Assembly: GCA_018883345.1 (NCBI GenBank)
Contig: VEQG01000006.1
Coordinates: forward strand, 1 to 64,000
Direction: 5' to 3'
DNA length: 64,000 nucleotides
DNA from: Candidatus Nanopelagicaceae bacterium
Lineage (GTDB): Bacteria; Actinomycetota; Actinomycetes; Nanopelagicales; Nanopelagicaceae
The notes beneath the pieces were generated by a model. That model was given only the letters and a program-made list of their open reading frames with translations. It did no database searches and had not been told where the DNA came from. Position numbers and translations under genes: made by a program. This document shows, one piece after another, positions 9,594-18,630 of the stretch. Position 1 is the stretch's first letter. Each line of letters opens with the position of its first letter.

Positions 9594-9690
9594 CTCCCGA
9601 TTTGGGCGTAATTAACGCTTATGGCAGGATTAACCCCTGCGCTCGCGGGCGGATTTTTCGATTCGGGGCCAATTAATAGGAGTAATAAGA

Positions 9691-10230
9691 ATGAACGTAT
9701 TAGATGCAGTTGACGCAGCGAGCCTTCGCAAAGATATCCCACAGTTTCGTGCTGGCGATGAATTAAAGATTCACGTACGCGTTATCGAAGGCAACAAGTC
9801 ACGTCTTCAGGTTTTCCAGGGCATCGTTATCCGTCGCCAAGGCGATGGCGTTCGTGAAACCTTCACCATCCGTAAAGTTTCATACGGCGTTGGCGTAGAA
9901 CGTACTTTCCCGGTACACACTCCTGTTATTGAAAAAATTGAACTTCTTAAGAAGGGCGATGTACGTCGCGCCAAGCTTTACTACCTACGCGATCTACGCG
10001 GTAAGGCAGCAAAGATTAAAGAAAAGCGTGATGGCGTTGAAGGTTACGGAGATGGAATCACTTCTACTCCTGATCTAGCACCTGAAGTTGTTGCTGAAGT
10101 TGCTGCAGTCGAAGTGACCGAAGCAAACGAAAACATTGCTGTGGCAGAGGTTCCAGCTGAAGTTGCGACTTCAGAAGTTGTGGATACAGCTGCTGAAACT
10201 GCAGAAGAAACAGCAGAAGAAGCTAAGTAA
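9691..10230 (+). CDS. rplS: 50S ribosomal protein L19 with acidic C-terminal tail
   Basis: Ribosomal protein at the 30S-50S interface. Residues 1-118 are a complete L19 ([45 protein letters not shown]). Residues from about 119 to 179 form an extra tail made almost only of Ala, Glu, Val and Thr, with no known fold; ordinary L19 ends near 115-120. A good ribosome-binding site (AGGAG) precedes the ATG. The 97-base leader contains GCAGG/CCTGC and GC-rich segments that might fold, but no defined element was recognised. lepB follows immediately. Confidence 0.95.
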   Translation: MNVLDAVDAASLRKDIPQFRAGDELKIHVRVIEGNKSRLQVFQGIVIRRQGDGVRETFTIRKVSYGVGVERTFPVHTPVIEKIELLKKGDVRRAKLYYLRDLRGKAAKIKEKRDGVEGYGDGITSTPDLAPEVVAEVAAVEVTEANENIAVAEVPAEVATSEVVDTAAETAEETAEEAK

Positions 10231-10884
10231 TTGTTTCGCAAGGGGTCTTTCCTTCGCGAAATCCCTGCGCTACTTGTAGTCGCAGTAATCGTCTCTTTAG
10301 TTATCAAGACATTTATCGTTCAATTTTTCTATATCCCTTCGGGTTCAATGGAAAATACATTGCAGATCAAGGACCGAGTTGCGGTAAATAAAGTTCCATT
10401 CTTGAGTCGTGAAATTCATCGCGGAGATGTCGTGGTCTTTAAAGATCCTGCGAATTGGTTACCAACTTGGGATAACCAAGTTGGTAATAAATATGTATTG
10501 ATGGCAAAAGATGCTTTAGTGGCAGTCGGAATTCTTCCTAACCCAGCAAAACAATTCTTGGTAAAACGAGTAATCGGAATTGGTGGCGACAACATTCAAT
10601 GCTGTTCTAAAGATGGAAAAATCATCGTAAATGGCCAACCAACTAATGAAAAATATATCTTTGCCGGCAATGTTCCTAGCGACATGAAATTTAATGTAAC
10701 GGTCCCTGAGAAGAAACTTTGGGTGATGGGTGACCATCGCGGCGCTTCAGCAGATTCTCGTTATCACCAAGATGATGTCAATAATGGCTTTGTTCCTGAA
10801 GCTGATGTCGTCGGTAGAGTTGTGGCGGTAATTTGGCCATTTAAGAACGCGAAGTTAATCGAGCGCGTTAATGCACTTAATTGA
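10231..10884 (+). CDS. lepB: signal peptidase I
   Basis: Membrane-bound serine protease that removes signal peptides from exported proteins. The 217-aa protein has one N-terminal membrane segment (residues 11-33), then the catalytic Ser39 in IPSGSMENT, the catalytic Lys near 112 in [10 protein letters not shown], and the box [13 protein letters not shown] near 160. The TTG start follows directly on the rplS TAA stop; no ATG is available further upstream without entering rplS. The stop overlaps rnhB by 14 bases. The rplS-lepB-rnhB order is usual in Actinobacteria. Confidence 0.93.
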   Translation: MFRKGSFLREIPALLVVAVIVSLVIKTFIVQFFYIPSGSMENTLQIKDRVAVNKVPFLSREIHRGDVVVFKDPANWLPTWDNQVGNKYVLMAKDALVAVGILPNPAKQFLVKRVIGIGGDNIQCCSKDGKIIVNGQPTNEKYIFAGNVPSDMKFNVTVPEKKLWVMGDHRGASADSRYHQDDVNNGFVPEADVVGRVVAVIWPFKNAKLIERVNALN

Positions 10885-11488
10885 ACAATCTTTAATTGAT
10901 GCAGGTCTATCTCCGATTGCAGGGGTGGATGAAGCTGGGCGTGGAGCTTGCGCCGGTCCACTAGTAATTGCCAGTGTGATTCTAAGAGATATTAATTCTC
11001 CAAAACTATTAACTTTAAGAGACTCTAAAGAATTGACCGAAAATGAACGTGAAGTGCTATTTCCAATTATTCATGAGGAAGCAATATCGATATCGATTAT
11101 TCAAGTATCACCAGAAGAAATTGATTTTCGTGGTGTGCATGCGGCTAATTTGGATGGCATGAGGCGCGCAGTTCAGAAATTAGAAATCGCTCCCAATTAT
11201 GTTTTAACAGATGGTTATGCAATTGAAGGAATGATTACGCCTAGCTTGGCTATTTGGAAAGGTGACCAGGTGGCGCCATCAATAAGTGCCGCTTCAGTGA
11301 TAGCTAAAGTTACACGTGATCGAATAATGAATGAGTTGGATGTGCAATATCCGGGTTATGGCTTGGCAAAACATAAGGGGTACATAACTGCTGCTCATAC
11401 TCAAGCTATTGCTAAATTGGGAGTCATGGATATCCACAGGAAGTCTTACGCAAATATTGCAAGAGCGCTTGCTAAGGATGTGGATTAA
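10871..11488 (+). CDS. rnhB: ribonuclease HII
   Basis: Cleaves the RNA strand of RNA-DNA hybrids and starts removal of ribonucleotides misplaced in DNA. The 205-aa protein has the [13 protein letters not shown] motif with the catalytic D20 and E21, LTDGYAIEG near residue 114, and the downstream acidic and His residues in [13 protein letters not shown]. The gene starts inside the end of lepB and is probably translated by coupling. Confidence 0.94.
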   Translation: MHLIEQSLIDAGLSPIAGVDEAGRGACAGPLVIASVILRDINSPKLLTLRDSKELTENEREVLFPIIHEEAISISIIQVSPEEIDFRGVHAANLDGMRRAVQKLEIAPNYVLTDGYAIEGMITPSLAIWKGDQVAPSISAASVIAKVTRDRIMNELDVQYPGYGLAKHKGYITAAHTQAIAKLGVMDIHRKSYANIARALAKDVD

Positions 11489-11505
11489 AAAAACGCTCCA
11501 CAAAG

Positions 11506-11526
11506 GCATGAAATTAACTTTCATGC
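11506..11526 (+). promoter_or_regulatory. perfect palindrome over the -10 of yraN-comM-dprA
   Basis: GCATGAAA-TTAAC-TTTCATGC is a perfect inverted repeat with 8-bp arms and a 5-bp spacer that ends on the base before the yraN ATG. It contains TAACTT (11515-11520), spaced 6 bases from the ATG as in a leaderless promoter. A bound dimeric repressor would cover both the -10 and the transcription start. There is no T-run, so it is not a terminator of rnhB. Confidence 0.55.
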
Positions 11527-11886
11527 ATGAATCAAAAACAGACAATTGGCAAAATAGGCGAAATTGCTACTGCTGAATATCTAATCAAACTTGGCTTTAC
11601 AATCTTAGGTCGCAATTGGAGAACTAAAGGGGGAGAGCTAGATTTAATTGCTAAAAGCCCTGCTGGAAAAGTCCATTTTATTGAGGTAAAAACCAGAAGT
11701 TCCTTGGCTTTCGGACATCCGCTTGAAGCAATTGATAGAAATAAAGCTCATCGTTTACAAAAATTATCTCTGGCATGGTTAGTAACAAATAATTACTTTG
11801 GAGCCGATTATCAAGTTGATGTCGCTGCAGTTACTTTAAGTAGAACCCTTCGACCAACAATCGATTATCGAGCGGGAGTTCTATGA
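11527..11886 (+). CDS. yraN: YraN family (UPF0102) nuclease-like protein
   Basis: Small protein of 119 aa with the restriction-endonuclease-like core: GEIATAEYLIKLG near residue 10, GGELDLIAK near 35 (metal Asp) and VHFIEVKTRSS near 48, the E-x-K pair. The family is widely linked to DNA processing but its function is not settled. It is the first gene of yraN-comM-dprA. The ATG follows the palindromic promoter directly and there is no ribosome-binding site. The stop overlaps the comM start (ATGA). Confidence 0.87.
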   Translation: MNQKQTIGKIGEIATAEYLIKLGFTILGRNWRTKGGELDLIAKSPAGKVHFIEVKTRSSLAFGHPLEAIDRNKAHRLQKLSLAWLVTNNYFGADYQVDVAAVTLSRTLRPTIDYRAGVL

Positions 11887-13385
11887 GTCTAGCGACAACT
11901 AAAGCTATCGCGCTCTCAGGTTTAAGCGGCGAAGTCATCACTGTAGAGGTAGATATTGCAGATGGATTGCCGGGATTTACATTATTGGGACTTCCTGATG
12001 CAGCCCTAAATGAATCTAGAGATCGAGTAAGAGCCGCGCTTGCAAATTCAAATTTACCGTGGCCAAATAAGAAATTAACTATTGCACTCTTGCCAGCATG
12101 GTTGCCAAAAACTGGTAGCAGTTTTGATTTGCCAATCGCAATGGGAATTCTTGGAGCGCAAGCAATAGTTCACAATATTGAAGAGCTGCTATTTGTTGGC
12201 GAGTTATCTTTAGATGGAAAGTTACGTGAAACTAGGGGAATTTTACCTTCATTAATTTGTGCATATCGAAATGGCATTCGTAAAGCGGTAATTCCATTGG
12301 CAAATATCGTTGAGGCCAAATTACTTCCAGAGATGCAAATTTATGCTTTCGAAAGAATTGGTGAGATCGTTCATTGGTTGCAATCTGGTGAATTTTCCGA
12401 GCAGAGATATTTTGATTTAGAGATCGAAAGCTCTGAGATATTCCCAGATTTTGCGGATGTTGCAGGGCAATTGCCTGCCAGAAGAGCAGCAGAGATATCC
12501 GCTGCCGGTGGGCATAACTTTCTAATGATTGGTCCTCCCGGAGTTGGCAAAACCATGATTGCCGAGAGATTACCTAGTATTTTGCCGCCACTTACTCAAG
12601 ATGAAACTTTAGAAGTTAGCGCAATCCATTCCATAACAAATAGCAATCGCGAACCACTTTCAACTATTGCACCATTTATCTCACCGCATCACAGCACAAC
12701 CAGAATTGCAATGGTCGGAGGCGGCGCACATGTAATAAAGCCAGGGGTATGTTCTTTAGCCCATCGCGGAGTCTTGTTTATAGATGAAGCGCCAGAATGT
12801 GGTACCGGAGTATTGGATTCGTTGCGACAGCCTTTGGAGTCAGGTGCAATCACAATTTCGCGAGCTAACGGCAACCTAACTTTTCCAGCCAAATTTATCT
12901 TGGTATTAGCTGCCAACCCATGTCCTTGTGGAAGATTTACTGGCAAAGGTTATGGCTGCAGTTGCACCTCAGTTCAAGTGCGCCGATATTTGCAGAAACT
13001 CTCTGGACCGCTTTTAGATCGGATTGATTTAAGGGTTTCTGTTGAAAATATTGGTCGGGCGGAGTTATTGGAAAAAGAGAATGAATCTAGCCATCAGATT
13101 CGTGATCGAGTGATTGCAGCTAGAGCCAAGGCTGCAAATCGATTTAAGAATGAGCAATGGCGTCTGAATTCAGAGATTCCGCCAAAAGCGCTTCGACAAC
13201 AATATCAACCCATCAAAGCTGCCATGAATTTCTTGCATGATGAGTTAGATAAGGAGCGAATCACCGCGAGAGGTTTACACAAAATTATTAGAACTAGTTG
13301 GACTATCGCCGATCTTAAAGGTATCGAAAGGCCAACTTTAAGTGAAGTTACAGAAAGTTACAGATTGCGAGAAGGCATTGAATAA
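11883..13385 (+). CDS. comM: ComM/YifB family Mg-chelatase-like AAA+ ATPase
   Basis: AAA+ helicase of 500 aa; the family promotes branch migration of incoming DNA in natural transformation. It has an N-terminal Lon-protease-like domain (residues 1-170), Walker A GPPGVGKTM near 219, Walker B GVLFIDEAPE near 296, the Cys-containing NPCPCGRFTGKGYGCSC stretch near 344, and the C-terminal Mg-chelatase domain. Its overlap with yraN upstream and dprA downstream indicates one operon of DNA-uptake type genes. Confidence 0.92.
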   Translation: MSLATTKAIALSGLSGEVITVEVDIADGLPGFTLLGLPDAALNESRDRVRAALANSNLPWPNKKLTIALLPAWLPKTGSSFDLPIAMGILGAQAIVHNIEELLFVGELSLDGKLRETRGILPSLICAYRNGIRKAVIPLANIVEAKLLPEMQIYAFERIGEIVHWLQSGEFSEQRYFDLEIESSEIFPDFADVAGQLPARRAAEISAAGGHNFLMIGPPGVGKTMIAERLPSILPPLTQDETLEVSAIHSITNSNREPLSTIAPFISPHHSTTRIAMVGGGAHVIKPGVCSLAHRGVLFIDEAPECGTGVLDSLRQPLESGAITISRANGNLTFPAKFILVLAANPCPCGRFTGKGYGCSCTSVQVRRYLQKLSGPLLDRIDLRVSVENIGRAELLEKENESSHQIRDRVIAARAKAANRFKNEQWRLNSEIPPKALRQQYQPIKAAMNFLHDELDKERITARGLHKIIRTSWTIADLKGIERPTLSEVTESYRLREGIE

Positions 13386-14214
13386 CTTTTCAAGTGAAGA
13401 GATTGTGGCAAGAGCGCAACTTTTTGCGGGGGTAGAAGCAGGTACAACTTTTTGGTCAAGAGAAGTCTTTGAAAAAGGCGCCGTAAAGGTGTTAGAGCTT
13501 TGCAAGGCAGGGGAATATAGAGAAGATGTTAAATCAATTCTAAAGAGCAATGGACATCAAGTTTTAGAAAAATTAGCTGAGTTTAAGATTAATTTTCTGA
13601 TACCTGGCAATCAATTTGATGAATTACCAGCTCCGCCAATTGGTTTGACATATAGAGGCGATATTCAATTGCTCGAAAGAAGAATCGTTGCAATTGTTGG
13701 TACGCGCAATCCAACTCCATATGGTTCAAAAGTAGCTGCAGAATTCGCGGCAAATTTTGCAGATCGTGAATGGGTTGTAGCAAGTGGCGGCGCTTATGGC
13801 ATAGATTCCGCGGCGCACAAAGGAGCTCTGATTTCCGAAGGTGAAACAATTGCGGTAATGGCTTCAGGGTTAGATGTGCTCTATCCAGCCGGAAATTCCC
13901 GACTATTTTCTGCAATTGAAGAGAATGGATTATTGATCTCTGAATATATGCCAGGGACGCCCGCCTTGCCATTTAGATTTTTAAATCGAAATCGAATTAT
14001 CGCGGCTATCTCAGAAGGCACTATCGTGGTCGAAGCAGCTTTTCGATCCGGATCACTACGAACTGCCAGAGATGCAGAATCTATTAGAAGAAAAGTATTG
14101 GCCATTCCCGGACCAATTAATTCTCCGCTGTCAGAAGGATGCCATCGTTTAATTGGAGAAGGGGCGGCAGTGATTTGCACTGGAGTAAATGATGCATTGG
14201 AATTAATGCGATAA
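13342..14214 (+). CDS. dprA: DNA-processing protein DprA
   Basis: Rossmann-fold protein that loads RecA on single-stranded DNA during transformation. About 280 aa; the core is visible from GLTYRGDIQLLERRIVAIVGTR near residue 96 through VASGGAYGIDSAAHKGAL near 147 to SEGTIVVEAAFRSGSLRTA near 220. The start is uncertain: the GTG at 13342 has GAAAGG at a good distance but overlaps comM by 44 bases, while a TTG at 13378 would overlap by only 8 bases and fits the usual N-terminus better. No C-terminal winged helix of the longer DprA forms is seen. Confidence 0.88.
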   Translation: MKLQKVTDCEKALNNFSSEEIVARAQLFAGVEAGTTFWSREVFEKGAVKVLELCKAGEYREDVKSILKSNGHQVLEKLAEFKINFLIPGNQFDELPAPPIGLTYRGDIQLLERRIVAIVGTRNPTPYGSKVAAEFAANFADREWVVASGGAYGIDSAAHKGALISEGETIAVMASGLDVLYPAGNSRLFSAIEENGLLISEYMPGTPALPFRFLNRNRIIAAISEGTIVVEAAFRSGSLRTARDAESIRRKVLAIPGPINSPLSEGCHRLIGEGAAVICTGVNDALELMR

Positions 14215-14222
14215 TTAAGCCA

Positions 14223-15107
14223 ATGAAATCTGGATTTGTAGCCATTGTTGGCAGGCCAAATACCGGTAAGTCGACCCTGATTAATGCACTGGTTGGACAA
14301 AAAGTTGCAATTACATCTCATCATCCGAATACCACTCGCCATGCAATCCGTGGCATTGTAAATGGCTCAGATTTTCAAGCAGTCTTAGTCGATACGCCTG
14401 GCATGCACAAACCTCGCACCTTACTTGGTCGCCGTTTGAACGAAGTAGTAACTGAATCCCTTGAAGATGTCGATATTGTAATTATGACTTTCCCAGCTAA
14501 TGAAAAGAGCGGGGTAGGCGACGAACATATTTTAAATATCGTGAAATCCTCGCGTGCAAAGAAAATTGCAGTAATCACCAAAGTGGATACAGCAGCAAAA
14601 GAAACACTTCCCGTTAGATTAATGGAAGTTGGTCAACTTGCTGATTGGACCGAAATTATCCCGGTATCTGCAGTCAAGTCTATGCAAATAGATCTACTTA
14701 CAGATTTACTTTCAAAGCATTTACCTGAAGGTCCAAAGCTTTATCCTGAAGATCAAAAGAGCGATCAAAGTATTGAAAAACTTATCTGCGAACATATCAG
14801 AGAAGCTGCAATCAAAGGCGTCAGAGAAGAGTTACCACACTCAATAACGGTGACTATTGATGAAATGGTTAAACGCGAAAATAAAGATTTTTATGATATT
14901 CATGCCACGATTCATATTGAACGTGATTCGCAGCGCGGTATTTTGCTTGGCCATAAGGGCGAAACCCTTAAAAATATCGGAATGGTTGCCCGAAAAGATA
15001 TTGAAAGTTTGATTGGTACAAAATGCTTCTTGGGTTTACATATCAAAGTAAGCAAAGAATGGCAGAAGGACCCAAAAATGCTGGAGCGCTTAGGATTTAT
15101 GGAGTAA
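14223..15107 (+). CDS. era: GTPase Era
   Basis: GTP-binding protein that assists maturation of 16S rRNA and the 30S subunit. The 294-aa protein has G1 GRPNTGKST (10-18), an effector loop with NTTRHAIRG, G3 DTPGMHKP near 59, G4 TKVD near 120, then the C-terminal KH domain with GHKGETLKNIGMVARKDIE near 240. It sits 8 bases after dprA. Its last 11 bases overlap the convergent EamA gene. Confidence 0.94.
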   Translation: MKSGFVAIVGRPNTGKSTLINALVGQKVAITSHHPNTTRHAIRGIVNGSDFQAVLVDTPGMHKPRTLLGRRLNEVVTESLEDVDIVIMTFPANEKSGVGDEHILNIVKSSRAKKIAVITKVDTAAKETLPVRLMEVGQLADWTEIIPVSAVKSMQIDLLTDLLSKHLPEGPKLYPEDQKSDQSIEKLICEHIREAAIKGVREELPHSITVTIDEMVKRENKDFYDIHATIHIERDSQRGILLGHKGETLKNIGMVARKDIESLIGTKCFLGLHIKVSKEWQKDPKMLERLGFME

Positions 15108-15963
15108 CTGGTTTCCTTGATGCAAAATAAGAACCAATTAATACCAATGGCAGGCCAGCAATAATTCCAAAAGTTAATGGTTCGCCCAGGATGATTACGC
15201 CTAAAACCACTGCAAATGCAGTATTTAAATAGGTAACCATCGAACCACGTGCTTGGCCAATCTCTTTTATTAACGTGAAGTAGACCATGAACGCGATTCC
15301 GGTACTTAAGACACCTAGCCCAATCAATGATGCGGTTGCATTAAATGATGGCATTTCAGTCGGCAAGTTGCTTAGCGCTGATGGTGCAAAGATAATTGCG
15401 GTAATGGTCATTGCGACTGCATTAATTGCAACTCCATCCCCATTCGGCATTCCTTTTAAGATTATTGCCATGGCGGTGGAGTAGAGAATTGCGGCAAGAA
15501 CAGTTTGGAAAACTGAGAAAGTATCTGCAGTTCCTGAAATGGTTTCAATTCCAACAATTAATATCAGCCCAAAGAATCCAATTACAATTCCCATTAATCT
15601 CTTTGCATGCCAGACTGTTTTATCTCCAGCCATAGATGAGTAAATTGTTGACCAAATTGGAACAGTGGCGACCAATAATCCAGCTAAACCAGAGTTAATT
15701 TTGGTTTCGGCGTGAGTAATTAAGTACCAAGGTCCACACATTTCAAATATCGCATAAACCAATATCCATTTAAATCCTCTAAGCGTTTGCTTCATAACAC
15801 CACGGCTAATTGCAATCGGGAAGAGAATTGCGGCGCCAATTACTACGCGCCCAAAGACCACCACTGATGGATCGAATTCGCGGACCGCTACTCGCATAAA
15901 TAGGTATGGAATTCCCCATAGAAATCCAACCAAAATAAATTTGGCGAGGCTTTTGCGAGTCAT
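15097..15963 (-). CDS. EamA/DMT-family transporter
   Basis: Integral membrane protein of 288 aa with about ten hydrophobic segments arranged as two EamA repeats, ending in a Lys/Arg tail (FASRKPVTP). It is likely an exporter of amino acids or small metabolites; the substrate cannot be read from the sequence. It is convergent with era and follows glgA, 22 bases downstream on the same strand. A second EamA gene at 22492-23343 is only distantly similar. Confidence 0.83.
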   Translation of the reverse strand: MTRKSLAKFILVGFLWGIPYLFMRVAVREFDPSVVVFGRVVIGAAILFPIAISRGVMKQTLRGFKWILVYAIFEMCGPWYLITHAETKINSGLAGLLVATVPIWSTIYSSMAGDKTVWHAKRLMGIVIGFFGLILIVGIETISGTADTFSVFQTVLAAILYSTAMAIILKGMPNGDGVAINAVAMTITAIIFAPSALSNLPTEMPSFNATASLIGLGVLSTGIAFMVYFTLIKEIGQARGSMVTYLNTAFAVVLGVIILGEPLTFGIIAGLPLVLIGSYFASRKPVTP

Positions 15964-15984
15964 AAGGTGGGGAAGTCTAGCTGA

Positions 15985-17172
15985 TTACTTATTTAAGACA
16001 CTCTCATAAAGTTCGATGGTTTGCTTGGCAACTTCATCCCACCCAAAGTGTTTCTCAGCACGGACACGACCAGCTTTGCCCATCTCGCTTAATAATTTTG
16101 GGTTGGACATTAAATCTTCAATTTGTGTAGTGAAGTCTGATTCAAACTTCTCGACGTTTTTTGCATCATATTCAACTAATCGACCGGTTTCATTATGCGC
16201 AACAACTTCTGGAATGCCGCCGACACGAGAACCAAGTACTGCGGTTTCGCATCCCATGGCTTCAAGATTCACAATACCTAGTGGTTCATAAATCGAAGGA
16301 CATAAGAATAAATCGGCATTAGTTAGTAGCGCAGTTAATTCATCATGTGGCGCCATCTCTTTAATCCACCAGATGTTCTTGCGGGTTGCTTGAAGTTCTG
16401 CAATTAGATCTGAGACTTCTTTGCCAATACCTGGCTCATCTGGAGAGCCTGCTGCTAGAACTAAGCCGTATTCTGGAGAGACTTTTTTCCACGCGCGTAA
16501 GAGATGCGCTAAACCTTTTTGACGAGTAATGCGACCCACGAAGATTGCATAACGTCCTTCGATGCCATGTTTTTTTAAGACTTGAGTATCACTATTTGGC
16601 GCGAAGCTACTCACATCAACACCATTTCTGATGGTCACAACTTTTGCAGGGTCAATATTTGGATAAGCATTTAAAACATCGGCACGCATACCATCCGAAA
16701 CCGCGATAATTGCTTGAGCCGCCTCATACGCACTTTGCTCTGCCCACGACGAAATTCGATAACCGCCACCTAACTGTTCGGCCTTCCAAGGGCGTAGCGG
16801 TTCGAGCGAGTGCGCACTCACAATATGTGGAATTCCATGAATTAAATTTGCAGTAAAACCTGCAAAATTGGCATACCAAGTATGTGAATGGATCACATCT
16901 ACCGCACCCAATTGATCGGCAATTACCAAATCTGTTGCGAGAGCTTGAAGAGCGGCATTAGATTTTTCAAAAGCGGCAGGTGTTTCATAACCGAATGCAT
17001 CAGAACGTTCGCCCCCAAAGCAGTGGACATCGACCTCGATATTCGGTTGCTTGCGAAGTGCTTGCGATAATTGGACGACATGAACCCCAGCTCCACCATA
17101 AACTTGTGGTGGCCACTCTTTTGTAACAAGGCCAACCCTAAGTTTCCCTGAATTTTTCAAGTCGGAGTTCAT
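15985..17172 (-). CDS. glgA: actinobacterial glycogen synthase (GT4; GlgA/GlgM type)
   Basis: Glucosyltransferase of 395 aa using ADP-glucose. In mycobacteria the homologue next to glgC forms alpha-maltose 1-phosphate or extends glucan; the same role is inferred here. N-terminal LVTKEWPPQVYGGAGVHV contains the nucleotide-sugar GGAGVHV motif (near 23-29). The C-terminal GT-B half has IFVGRITRQKGL near 216 and the acidic E-x7-E motif in CPSIYEPLGIVNLEAMGC near 296. It is divergent from glgC. The ATG has TAAAGT 6 bases upstream and no ribosome-binding site. Confidence 0.92.
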   Translation of the reverse strand: MNSDLKNSGKLRVGLVTKEWPPQVYGGAGVHVVQLSQALRKQPNIEVDVHCFGGERSDAFGYETPAAFEKSNAALQALATDLVIADQLGAVDVIHSHTWYANFAGFTANLIHGIPHIVSAHSLEPLRPWKAEQLGGGYRISSWAEQSAYEAAQAIIAVSDGMRADVLNAYPNIDPAKVVTIRNGVDVSSFAPNSDTQVLKKHGIEGRYAIFVGRITRQKGLAHLLRAWKKVSPEYGLVLAAGSPDEPGIGKEVSDLIAELQATRKNIWWIKEMAPHDELTALLTNADLFLCPSIYEPLGIVNLEAMGCETAVLGSRVGGIPEVVAHNETGRLVEYDAKNVEKFESDFTTQIEDLMSNPKLLSEMGKAGRVRAEKHFGWDEVAKQTIELYESVLNK

Positions 17173-17178
17173 GACTTA

Positions 17179-17228
17179 ACTTTAATAGACTTCAATGGAC
17201 TTCAATGGACTTTAATGGACTTTAGTAG
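17179..17228. repeat. five 10-bp direct repeats between glgA and glgC
   Basis: Units ACTTTAATAG, ACTTCAATGG, ACTTCAATGG, ACTTTAATGG, ACTTTAGTAG follow one another without gaps. On the minus strand the unit nearest glgA supplies its -10 (TAAAGT, 17184-17179, 6 bases before the ATG), and the others march upstream over the -35 region. The 10-bp period puts all units on about one face of the helix. This could be a multimeric operator for the divergent glycogen genes. Confidence 0.6.
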
Positions 17229-17259
17229 AAAGGCACTATCCCGCTAGCGCGTAACAAGT

Positions 17260-17265
17260 TAGAAT
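17260..17265 (+). promoter_or_regulatory. -10 element of glgC
   Basis: TAGAAT ends 5 bases before the glgC ATG, with no ribosome-binding site; this is consistent with a leaderless or near-leaderless transcript. Confidence 0.45.
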
Positions 17266-17270
17266 TAGGC

Positions 17271-18494
17271 ATGGCGTTGCGCGATGTTCCACTAGGAATT
17301 GTGTTAGCAGGTGGCGAAGGCAAACGTTTAATGCCTCTAACTGCCGATCGCGCCAAGCCTGCAGTGCCTTTTGCAGGTTCCTACAGATTAATCGATTTTG
17401 TTCTTTCAAATCTGGTGAACGCTGATCTTCGAAGAATCGCGGTACTAACTCAGTACAAATCGCATTCACTTGATCGCCACATCACTACAACTTGGCGAAT
17501 GTCCACACTCCTTGGTAATTATGTAACGCCGGTCCCTGCTCAACAACGTTTGGGACCACGTTGGTATACGGGAAGTGCTGATGCGATCTTGCAAAACTTC
17601 AATCTTATTCATGATGAGAATCCAAAAGATGTTTTAGTTTTCGGTGCTGACCACGTCTATCGAATGGATCCGATGCAAATGTTTGAACAGCATCGTGAAA
17701 CAAATGCTGGGATCACTATTGCAGCAATTAGAGTGCCGCGTGCTGAGGCTACAGAATTCGGCTGCATCGAACTCGCCGATGATGGAATCACAATTAAAGC
17801 ATTCCACGAGAAACCAGCTAATCCACCCGCAATGCCAGGTCATCCAGATTTAACTTTGGTCTCAATGGGAAATTACATTTTCCGAAGAGATGTAATGGAA
17901 GAGGCGCTAATTTTAGATTCTGAAAATTTAGAATCACGTCACGATATTGGTGGAAACATTATTCCAATGCTTACCGCGCAAGGCCAAGCAAAAGTTTATG
18001 ATTTTGCAAATAATGTAGTACCAGGAGAGACTCCACGAGATAAAGGTTATTGGAGGGATGTTGGTTCTATTGATGCATATTTTGATGCGCACATGGATTT
18101 AGTATCCGTCCATCCTATTTTTAATCTTTATAACCGTGATTGGCCATTGCTTACCAATCCGCCATCACTGCCTCCTGCAAAATTCTCAGAAGGTGGCTTA
18201 GCTCAGGATTCCATTGTGGCTGCAGGTTCAATTATTGCTGGTGGACATCTAGGCCACACAGTTACTGGATACGATGTCGTAGTCGGTAGCGGTGCATTCG
18301 TAGATCATGCAGTTTTGATGCCAAATGTCCGAGTAGGAGATCGGGCAGTAATTCGTAGAGCAATAATTGATAAGGGTGTAGTCGTTGAAAACGGTGCACA
18401 AATTGGGGTTGATTTGGAACGAGACCGTCAGAGATTTACAGTCACCGATAGCGGAATTGTGGTTGTGGGCAAGGGCGTACGCGTAACCGCTTAG
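17271..18494 (+). CDS. glgC: glucose-1-phosphate adenylyltransferase
   Basis: Makes ADP-glucose from ATP and glucose 1-phosphate, the donor for the glgA product. The 407-aa protein shows the nucleotidyltransferase signature [12 protein letters not shown] near residue 12, AKPAVPFAG near 27 (substrate Lys), GSADAILQN near 101, [10 protein letters not shown] near 124 and FHEKP near 182, then a left-handed beta-helix C-terminus with hexapeptide-like repeats from about 300. Full length. It is divergent from glgA and followed by the phosphofructokinase gene. Confidence 0.95.
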   Translation: MALRDVPLGIVLAGGEGKRLMPLTADRAKPAVPFAGSYRLIDFVLSNLVNADLRRIAVLTQYKSHSLDRHITTTWRMSTLLGNYVTPVPAQQRLGPRWYTGSADAILQNFNLIHDENPKDVLVFGADHVYRMDPMQMFEQHRETNAGITIAAIRVPRAEATEFGCIELADDGITIKAFHEKPANPPAMPGHPDLTLVSMGNYIFRRDVMEEALILDSENLESRHDIGGNIIPMLTAQGQAKVYDFANNVVPGETPRDKGYWRDVGSIDAYFDAHMDLVSVHPIFNLYNRDWPLLTNPPSLPPAKFSEGGLAQDSIVAAGSIIAGGHLGHTVTGYDVVVGSGAFVDHAVLMPNVRVGDRAVIRRAIIDKGVVVENGAQIGVDLERDRQRFTVTDSGIVVVGKGVRVTA

Positions 18495-18630
18495 CTAGAT
18501 TAACCGGCGGTTAGTGGTCTTACCAGCCAGTTCGGGCTAGACTTTCTGATAAGTCAACGTCGACCTTGAGTTTATTAGGGCTTTTTAGCCAAATCTAATT
18601 CTTAATTTAGAAATTTAAATGGAGTAATTC

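Noticed and set aside
9594-9690. Autoregulatory L19 leader RNA
   Set aside because: Short GC-rich inverted repeats exist but do not form a structure I recognise; left as plain leader.
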